A DNA stretch of 19,659 bases, taken from contig CAAFJQ010000170.1 of assembly GCA_900763245.1 (NCBI GenBank), forward strand, positions 1 through 19,659. The letters run 5' to 3'. Numbering within the stretch: the stretch's first letter is position 1; each line of letters opens with the position of its first letter. Under the pieces are notes generated by a model. It had not been told where the DNA came from. It ran no database searches and worked only from the letters and a program-made list of their open reading frames with translations. Both the position numbers and the translations under genes were made by a program. Below are positions 7,336 through 12,502 of the stretch, piece after piece. The DNA is from Bacilli bacterium. Its GTDB lineage: Bacteria > Bacillota_I > Bacilli_A > RFN20 > CAG-288.

Positions 7336-9271
7336 ACTATTACGTTATCTTAAAAAACGAGACTGGTTTCTGATCGTCATCATTCTTGCTCTTGCTTTCT
7401 TGCAGGTCTATTGCATGATGACATTGACCGACTATATCAAAGGAATCACACAGGCGATCACATTCCTTGACTATCACAATCAAGGACCGCTGAATTTCTT
7501 CCTCTCCTTTGCTAACGGCAATGCAGAGATGGAAACAACCATCAAAGCCGCTCTTTCCGGATTCACATCCTGGGATCAATTCTCTGATGGCATAGTCAAT
7601 AACATAGCCGGCATGGTCACAGCACAAGGACAGGATCCTGCAGCTGTCACTTCCATGCTCTTATCAATCCGCAATGCAACGACAGGTGACATCTGGTGGA
7701 ATGCAGGCATGATGATTCTCACCGCTACAGGCATGATTGCCGTACAGGCGCTCATCTCTGTTATCGCCGCCTATATCGCATCCAGACTTGCCACCTCTTT
7801 AAGAAACGCGCTCAACACGCAGATATCCTCGTTCTCTCTTGCTGAAATCAACAAATTCTCGACTGCCAGTCTTGTCACCCGCGCGACAAACGACGTTCAG
7901 CAGGTTCAGTTTGCAATCCTTCTCTCCTTCCGTATGTTCTTCCAGGCGCCAATCACTGCTGTCTGGGCCATTTTGAAGATCAACGCCGTATCCTGGCAAT
8001 TGATGCTTCCGACGATTATCGGTGTCTGTCTGCTCATCTTCGGCATGTTCCTGCTTCTTGTCTTTGTCATGCCAAAGTTCAAAGTCATGCAGAAGCTTAT
8101 CGATAAACTCAATGGTATCACAAGAGAGAACCTCTCCGGCATCCGTGTCGTTCACGCATACAACGCAGAAGAATATCAGGAAGACAAGTTTGCACTCGCC
8201 AATAGAAACTTGACTAAAACGCAGCTATTCACGGGCAATGCGATGTCTGTCATGATGCCATATATCACCATCATCATGAACGGCATCTCCATTGCAGTCT
8301 ATTGGATCGGTGCATCGCTGATCAATCAACCTACGGAGACTTTGACCTATTCTCAGCTTCTCTCCTTCATGATGCTCTCCACACAGATTGTCATGGCATT
8401 CATGATGTTATTGATGATGTTCTATATGCTTCCTAGAGCCAGTGTCTGTGCCAAACGTATTCAGGAAGTCTTAGACACCAAGCCTTCCATCCTTGATCCA
8501 GAAGAAGAAAAAGAAAGAACAGAAAAAGGAACCATCACTTTCAAGGATGTTTCCTTCGCTTATCCGGGAGCTGACAATGATGTTGTCGAACACATTTCCT
8601 TCTCTGCCAAACAGGGCGAAACCATCGCCTTTATCGGTGCGACAGGAAGCGGAAAGACAACAATTGTCAATCTTGCAGACCGCCTCTATGACGTCAAATC
8701 CGGTGAAGTCTTAGTCGATGGTGTCAATGTCAAAGACTTAAAGCAGAGTACGCTTCACTCTCTGATTTCCTACGTTCCTCAGAAAGGTCTTCTTTTCAAG
8801 GGAACAGTGAAAAGCAATATCGCTTTCGGAAACACTTCGCTCTCCATGGAAGAAGTGAAGAAAGCGGCACAGATCGCAGAAGCCGATTCCTTCATCAATG
8901 AAATGGATCAGGGATATGATGCTTCTATCGCTCAGGGCGGAAGCAATGTCTCCGGCGGTCAAAGACAAAGACTTTGCATCGCACGCGCTGTTGCTATGAA
9001 TCCGGAATTCATTATCTTCGATGATTCATTCTCCGCTTTGGACTTCAAAACGGATAGAAAAGTCAGAGATAATCTCAAAGAAAATGAAAAAGATGTCACA
9101 AAGCTCATCGTTGCTCAGAGAATCGGTACCATCATGGATGCTGACCACATTGTCGTTCTTAACGAAGGAAAAATGGTCGGATATGGAACCCATAATGAAT
9201 TGCTGAAGAGCTGTGACACCTATCGTGAAATCGCATTTTCACAGTTATCGAAGGAGGAACTCGGCTTATGA
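7328..9271 (+). CDS. ABC exporter half-transporter, degenerate ATPase site subunit
   Basis: This 647-residue protein has an N-terminal six-helix exporter domain fused to an ATP-binding domain. Walker A is GATGSGKT at 437-444, the Q-loop glutamine is at 485, the signature VSGGQ at 541-545, and Walker B is FIIFDD at 561-566. The catalytic glutamate position is Asp (D566) and the H-loop histidine is Gln (Q597 in VAQR). Such changes are typical of the non-catalytic half of heterodimeric exporters such as BmrC/BmrD or TM287/288. About 90 residues between the first and second helices (roughly 40-125) are longer than usual and probably lie outside the cell. AAGGAGGT at 7312-7319 gives a strong start. 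It should pair with the next gene product; multidrug, lipid or peptide export are all possible. Confidence 0.92.
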   Translation: MIKLLRYLKKRDWFLIVIILALAFLQVYCMMTLTDYIKGITQAITFLDYHNQGPLNFFLSFANGNAEMETTIKAALSGFTSWDQFSDGIVNNIAGMVTAQGQDPAAVTSMLLSIRNATTGDIWWNAGMMILTATGMIAVQALISVIAAYIASRLATSLRNALNTQISSFSLAEINKFSTASLVTRATNDVQQVQFAILLSFRMFFQAPITAVWAILKINAVSWQLMLPTIIGVCLLIFGMFLLLVFVMPKFKVMQKLIDKLNGITRENLSGIRVVHAYNAEEYQEDKFALANRNLTKTQLFTGNAMSVMMPYITIIMNGISIAVYWIGASLINQPTETLTYSQLLSFMMLSTQIVMAFMMLLMMFYMLPRASVCAKRIQEVLDTKPSILDPEEEKERTEKGTITFKDVSFAYPGADNDVVEHISFSAKQGETIAFIGATGSGKTTIVNLADRLYDVKSGEVLVDGVNVKDLKQSTLHSLISYVPQKGLLFKGTVKSNIAFGNTSLSMEEVKKAAQIAEADSFINEMDQGYDASIAQGGSNVSGGQRQRLCIARAVAMNPEFIIFDDSFSALDFKTDRKVRDNLKENEKDVTKLIVAQRIGTIMDADHIVVLNEGKMVGYGTHNELLKSCDTYREIAFSQLSKEELGL

Positions 9272-11118
9272 AAAAAATGATCAACAAAAGAGAAAAGATC
9301 AAAACAGAAGATCTTAAGCTTATCTTAGCCAACATCTCCTCCTCGATGAAGAAATATCTTCCTTTGCTCATCATCGCTTTATTCCTTCTTGTCGGCGCAG
9401 TCGTCATCTCCGTACTCGCTCCTAATCAGCTGAAGAAACTGACGGATATCATCAACCAAGGCGCTGCCAATAAGAACATCAATATGAATGATGTGCAGAA
9501 ATTTGCTCTTCTGCTCATCTCCATGTATATCATCTCTGCCATCTGCACTTTCGTCTCAGGTCTGACGATGAACATCGTCTCCATGCGTTACACAGAACAG
9601 CTGAGGAAGCAGATCATCGCCAAAATCAACAGAGTCCCTCTTCGTTACTTCGATTCCAGCAGCACGGGCGATGTCATGTCCAGACTCACCAATGATGTCG
9701 ATCAGATCGGTCAGTCCATGCAACAGTCTGTTTCAACTCTCTTCCAATCTATCTTCATGATCATCGGCGTCTTGATTGCCATGTTCATCTCCAGGTGGCA
9801 ATTGGCACTTGTCTGTGTCGCAACATTGCCGCTGATGATGATTGTCGTCTTCTTCATCTTGAAGATTGCAGGTCCTTGGTTCATCAAGAGACAAGATATG
9901 ATTGGTGATGTAGAAAGCGTCGTCGAAGAAAACTATAACGGACAGCTCATCATCAAAGTCTTCAACAGCAGCGATAGAATCAATGCCGACTTTGAAGAAC
10001 ATAACAAAAAGTTAGGCTCCACCCTCTTCACTTCCGAGATTTTCGGCGGATTGATGCAGCCTATTATGAACTTCGTCTCCTATCTTGCCTATGCAGCCGT
10101 CTGTCTGACCGGTGGATTGTTGATGAACGCTCAGGCCACCAACGGAATGGATCCGACAGCTGTCGGCTATATCACAATCGGTACAATCACTGCCTTCTTG
10201 ACCTACGTCAACCTCTTCCAGTCTCCTCTTACGCAGATTGCACAGGCGATGAACTCGCTTCAGGGTGCAGCCGCTGCCGGTAAGCGCGTCTTTGAATTCT
10301 TAGGCAAAAAAGAAATGGAAGATGAAAGTCACAAAGAAAGACAGCTTCTTGTCGATGGAAAGGAAGTTGTCAAAGGCGAAGTCAGTTTCGAACATGTCAG
10401 CTTCGGATATGATGAGACAAGAGAGATCATCCATGATTTCTCAGCTGAGATCAAACCTGGCATGAAGGTCGCCATTGTCGGACCGACAGGTGCAGGAAAA
10501 ACAACAATGGTCAATCTTCTTATGCGTTTCTACGATGTCGGAAAAGGCAGCATCAAGATCGATGGCAAAGACATCAAGTCCATGCCAAGAGAAGAGATTC
10601 ACGATCTCTTCGCCATGGTCTTGCAGGATACTTGGGTATTCGACGGAACACTGAGAGAAAACTTAGAATACAACACCAAAGGACTAACGGAACAGGATTT
10701 CAAAGACGCCATCCATGATGCACACCTTGTACACTTTGTCCGTTCATTGCCTGGTGGACTAGACCATGTCATCGAAGAAGACAACTCTATCTCCGGCGGT
10801 CAGAAACAGCTGATTACCATTGCAAGAGCAATGCTGAAGAAAGCTCCTCTTCTGATTCTTGACGAAGCGACAAGCAACGTCGATACCAGAACGGAAGAGA
10901 AGATTCAGGAAGCGATGGATCGACTGACAAAAGGAAAGACTTCCTTTGTCATCGCACACCGCCTTTCCACCATCAAAAACTCCGATATGATCCTTGTCAT
11001 GAAAGACGGCAACATCATCGAACATGGAAATCATGATGAACTGATGGAAAAACATGGATTCTATTATTCATTGTACAATTCGCAGTTCGCTCTTAACGGA
11101 GAAAACACAATCGACTGA
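9268..11118 (+). CDS. ABC exporter half-transporter, catalytically complete subunit
   Basis: This 616-residue protein is the partner of the preceding half-transporter and overlaps it by four bases (ATGA). Six hydrophobic helices in residues 25-340 are followed by an ATP-binding domain with Walker A GPTGAGKT (405-412), Q-loop Q453, signature ISGGQ (508-512), Walker B LLILDE with the catalytic glutamate E533, and H-loop H564 in IAHRLS. All catalytic residues are present, unlike its neighbour, so the pair most likely forms one consensus and one degenerate ATPase site. GGAGG at 9253-9257 is well spaced from the ATG. MarR control suggests drug or toxic-compound efflux, but the substrate is unknown. 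Confidence 0.93.
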   Translation: MKKMINKREKIKTEDLKLILANISSSMKKYLPLLIIALFLLVGAVVISVLAPNQLKKLTDIINQGAANKNINMNDVQKFALLLISMYIISAICTFVSGLTMNIVSMRYTEQLRKQIIAKINRVPLRYFDSSSTGDVMSRLTNDVDQIGQSMQQSVSTLFQSIFMIIGVLIAMFISRWQLALVCVATLPLMMIVVFFILKIAGPWFIKRQDMIGDVESVVEENYNGQLIIKVFNSSDRINADFEEHNKKLGSTLFTSEIFGGLMQPIMNFVSYLAYAAVCLTGGLLMNAQATNGMDPTAVGYITIGTITAFLTYVNLFQSPLTQIAQAMNSLQGAAAAGKRVFEFLGKKEMEDESHKERQLLVDGKEVVKGEVSFEHVSFGYDETREIIHDFSAEIKPGMKVAIVGPTGAGKTTMVNLLMRFYDVGKGSIKIDGKDIKSMPREEIHDLFAMVLQDTWVFDGTLRENLEYNTKGLTEQDFKDAIHDAHLVHFVRSLPGGLDHVIEEDNSISGGQKQLITIARAMLKKAPLLILDEATSNVDTRTEEKIQEAMDRLTKGKTSFVIAHRLSTIKNSDMILVMKDGNIIEHGNHDELMEKHGFYYSLYNSQFALNGENTID

Positions 11119-11122
11119 ATCT

Positions 11123-11151
11123 AAGCCACAGCAGCGATGTTGTGGCTTTTT
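11123..11151 (+). terminator. Intrinsic terminator after the ABC exporter operon
   Basis: An 8-bp perfect stem (AAGCCACA at 11123-11130, TGTGGCTT at 11141-11148) with a 10-base loop runs into a T tract. It lies four bases after the second ABC gene and only 15 bases before the next promoter. Confidence 0.85.
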
Positions 11152-11166
11152 CTAATATCAATTTTG

Positions 11167-11195
11167 TTGTATAGTTAGCCATAACTAACTATAAT
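11167..11195 (+). promoter_or_regulatory. Promoter of the small membrane protein gene
   Basis: A -35 box TTGTAT (11167-11172), a 17-base spacer and a perfect -10 box TATAAT (11190-11195) precede the 54-codon gene. The spacer is almost entirely filled by the palindromic operator, so a bound repressor would block polymerase directly. Confidence 0.7.
11170..11193 (+). promoter_or_regulatory. DtxR-type operator site 1 (GTTAG-N6-CTAAC)
   Basis: A 24-bp palindrome has perfect 9-bp arms (TATAGTTAG at 11170-11178 and CTAACTATA at 11185-11193) around a 6-base centre. The core GTTAG-N6-CTAAC also occurs twice at the feo promoter, and the DtxR-family regulator is encoded next door. Half-sites resemble the GTTAG/CTAAC halves of known DtxR/IdeR operators, but spacing differs. 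Confidence 0.7.
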
Positions 11196-11215
11196 AGGCA
11201 TGGGAGGATGAATTC

Positions 11216-11380
11216 ATGCATTATCTCTTTGCCATATTACTCTCCATCGGTCTTTTCTTTTTTGTCAGTTCCATCAGAAACGGACTCTTGAAGAAAACAA
11301 AAAAGAGAAGGACCGGAATCGAGTTCTTCTCTGGAATTGCCCTATCTGCTTTCTCCTTATGTTTATTTCATTTTATTTAA
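11216..11380 (+). CDS. Small putative membrane protein, 54 residues, likely iron-regulated
   Basis: I do not recognise this protein. It is 54 residues long with two hydrophobic segments (about 2-19 and 36-54) joined by a short, strongly basic loop (RNGLLKKTKKRR). By the positive-inside rule this suggests a helical hairpin with the loop in the cytoplasm. The gene is supported by an excellent ribosome-binding site (GGGAGG at 11202-11207, eight bases before ATG) and a promoter directly upstream with a palindromic operator shared with the feo operon. It is therefore probably made when iron is scarce. Its last 18 bases overlap the end of the convergent DtxR-family gene. It could be a small accessory to FeoB or an unrelated stress peptide; conservation would decide. 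Confidence 0.7.
   Translation: MHYLFAILLSIGLFFFVSSIRNGLLKKTKKRRTGIEFFSGIALSAFSLCLFHFI
11298..11332 (-). terminator. Probable intrinsic terminator of the DtxR-family gene, inside the small gene
   Basis: Read on the minus strand, a 7-bp perfect stem (AGAGAAG/CTTCTCT, 11326-11332 with 11304-11310) with a 15-base loop is followed by TTTTTT-G-TTTT. It lies 30-65 bases past the regulator's stop codon. The same bases on the plus strand encode the Lys/Arg loop of the small membrane protein. Confidence 0.55.
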
Positions 11381-11755
11381 TCGTTTGTGTTCTTCATAAA
11401 CTCTCTTCAGCGCTGAGAATGTCTCATCGCTAAGATCGTGTTCGATCTTGCAGGCATCTTTATACGCAATATCTTCATCTACGCCAAGACCGATGAAGAA
11501 GTGACCGATGACTTCATGTCTCTCATAGATTTTCGTCGCAATTTCTTTACCTTCCGGTGTCAGAATAAGAGCCTGTTTCTTGCCGACTGTCACGTATCCC
11601 TTCTCTTCCAACTTCTTCAAAGCAATAGAAACGCTTGCTTTGGAATATCCCATAGAGGATGCGACATCAATGGCACGGACGAGAACAGTTTCATCTTTTG
11701 AAAGCATCAATATTCTTTCGAGATAATCCTCTGATGATTCATTGGTTTTGTCCAT
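11363..11755 (-). CDS. DtxR family metal-dependent transcriptional regulator (short, MntR-like architecture)
   Basis: This 130-residue protein has an N-terminal winged helix-turn-helix (about 1-70) and the metal-binding/dimerisation domain, without the C-terminal SH3-like domain of DtxR/IdeR. By hand alignment the candidate ligands are D10 and E13 (MntR D8, E11), H80 (MntR H77), and C102, E105 and H106 in A-C-K-I-E-H. A cysteine at that position is the DtxR/IdeR type; MntR has glutamate. With feoAB divergent and matching operators nearby, it is most likely a ferrous-iron-sensing repressor of feo, though manganese sensing is not excluded. GGAGG precedes the ATG. It overlaps the convergent small gene by 18 bases at the 3' end. 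Confidence 0.88.
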   Translation of the reverse strand: MDKTNESSEDYLERILMLSKDETVLVRAIDVASSMGYSKASVSIALKKLEEKGYVTVGKKQALILTPEGKEIATKIYERHEVIGHFFIGLGVDEDIAYKDACKIEHDLSDETFSALKRVYEEHKRLNKMK

Positions 11756-11783
11756 TGTGACATTCCTCCTTCACGATGAAATA

Positions 11784-11812
11784 ATTGTAGCATAAACAGG
11801 CTTATAAAACAA
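11784..11812 (-). promoter_or_regulatory. Promoter of the DtxR-family gene
   Basis: On the minus strand a -35 box TTGTTT (11807-11812), a 17-base spacer and an extended -10 TGC-TACAAT (hexamer at 11784-11789) precede the regulator. No GTTAG-N6-CTAAC element overlaps it, so direct autoregulation by the same site is not apparent. Confidence 0.6.
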
Positions 11813-11959
11813 ACCGAACGAGCCGATAGAAAGGAGAAGCGATAGAAAATTCAAATTATTCGTTTCTTTTTCTCCTTATTTATAGAATGATAAAAACGAA
11901 AAAGCAGAACATTCTGCCACCTGCATCACATAAAAAAAGATAAAATATCAAAAAGTTAG
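11813..11959. other. AT-rich intergenic region between the divergent regulator and feo promoters
   Basis: No credible coding sequence is seen. It holds a 9-bp direct repeat CGATAGAAA (11824-11832 and 11840-11848, 16-base period) and a palindrome GCAGAA-CA-TTCTGC (11904-11917). An 18-codon frame starting at 11888 lacks a ribosome-binding site and is not called. Confidence 0.5.
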
Positions 11960-11970
11960 TTGACTTTAAC
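11955..11970 (+). promoter_or_regulatory. DtxR-type operator site 2 at the feo -35 box
   Basis: GTTAG (11955-11959), N6, TTAAC (11966-11970): one mismatch from the GTTAG-N6-CTAAC core. It is the centre of a longer inverted repeat AAAAGTTA-N8-TAACTTTT (11951-11974). Its six-base centre is exactly the feo -35 hexamer TTGACT. Confidence 0.55.
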
Positions 11971-11987
11971 TTTTGAATGCATATAAT
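11960..11987 (+). promoter_or_regulatory. Promoter of the feo operon
   Basis: A -35 box TTGACT (11960-11965), a 16-base spacer and a perfect -10 box TATAAT (11982-11987) predict a start near 11994, immediately before operator site 3 and about 32 bases before the first feoA. Confidence 0.75.
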
Positions 11988-11995
11988 ATTCGTCG

Positions 11996-12011
11996 GTTAG
12001 CATAGGCTAAC
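11996..12011 (+). promoter_or_regulatory. DtxR-type operator site 3 at the feo transcription start
   Basis: A perfect palindrome GTTAGC-ATAG-GCTAAC matches the GTTAG-N6-CTAAC core of site 1. It covers the predicted +1 region. Its centre is 41 bases from that of site 2, about four helical turns, so two dimers could bind the same face and enclose the -10 box. Confidence 0.75.
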
Positions 12012-12025
12012 TATCAGGAGGACAT

Positions 12026-12247
12026 ATGCCATTATTAATCGCACCAAAAGGGCTTAGCCTCAAAGTTCTAAGAATCACAGCGGATGACAAAACGAGAAAG
12101 CATCTAGAGACATTAGGTCTCACGAAAGATATGCTTCTTGAGCTTCTTTCAACCGATGCAGGAGCTGCCATCATCAAGGTTCATGATTCCAGGATTTCGT
12201 TAGACCATCACACTGCTTTATCTATCATGGTCGAACCAATTGCATAA
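12026..12247 (+). CDS. feoA: FeoA domain protein (first copy)
   Basis: FeoA proteins are small SH3-like cytoplasmic partners of the ferrous iron transporter FeoB. This 73-residue protein fits by length, the L-x-V-L-R-I start, the T-R-K-H-L-E-T-L-G-L-T segment (FeoA pattern of a basic helix followed by LG-hydrophobic), and the SLDHHTALSIMV end, corresponding to the family's 'iALs...A..I.V' tail. GGAGG at 12017-12021 precedes the ATG closely. It is the first gene of the operon, 16 bases before a second feoA, and lies directly behind the iron-type operator. It is more divergent than the second copy. Confidence 0.85.
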   Translation: MPLLIAPKGLSLKVLRITADDKTRKHLETLGLTKDMLLELLSTDAGAAIIKVHDSRISLDHHTALSIMVEPIA

Positions 12248-12263
12248 TAAGGAGGATATTGAA

Positions 12264-12482
12264 ATGACGCTTGAAGAAGTCGAAATCGGAAAGACTTGCA
12301 AAGTCATCAAAGTTGACGGCGAAGGAAGAATCCGTAGAAGATTGTTCGATATGGGTGTCACTGAAGGAACTGAAATATTCGTTAGAAAAAGAGCTCCTTT
12401 AGGCGATCCTATCGAAATCACATTAAGAGGTTATGAGCTCACCTTGAGAAAAGATGAAGCTAGCCTTGTCGAAGTCGAATAA
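12264..12482 (+). CDS. feoA: FeoA domain protein (second copy)
   Basis: This 72-residue protein is a typical FeoA: LEEVEIGKTCKVIKV, then RRRLFDMGVTEGTEIFVRKRAPLGDPIEITLRG split over the central SH3-like strands, ending with a strand that should close the barrel. The family core M-G-x-T-x-G-x-x-I and the A-P-L-G-D-P-I-E segment are easy to see. An in-frame TTG at 12240 is rejected in favour of the ATG at 12264, because AAGGAGG (12249-12255) is well placed only for the latter. It precedes feoB by 20 bases. Two feoA genes before feoB is a frequent Bacillota arrangement; they may form a mixed assembly on FeoB. Confidence 0.93.
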   Translation: MTLEEVEIGKTCKVIKVDGEGRIRRRLFDMGVTEGTEIFVRKRAPLGDPIEITLRGYELTLRKDEASLVEVE

Positions 12483-12502
12483 TATAGAAAGGATATATTG
12501 AG

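Noticed and set aside
11432..11449. Perfect 7-bp hairpin AAGATCG-tgtt-CGATCTT
   Set aside because: It falls in the codons of the metal-binding KIEHDL motif of the DtxR-family gene and has no T tract on either strand, so it is probably a coincidence of coding constraint.
11888..11944. 18-codon reading frame upstream of feo
   Set aside because: No ribosome-binding site, no hydrophobic or other recognisable character, and it sits in upstream regulatory DNA.
12240..12263. TTG start giving an 80-residue second FeoA
   Set aside because: It overlaps the end of the first feoA; the strong AAGGAGG site fits only the ATG at 12264.
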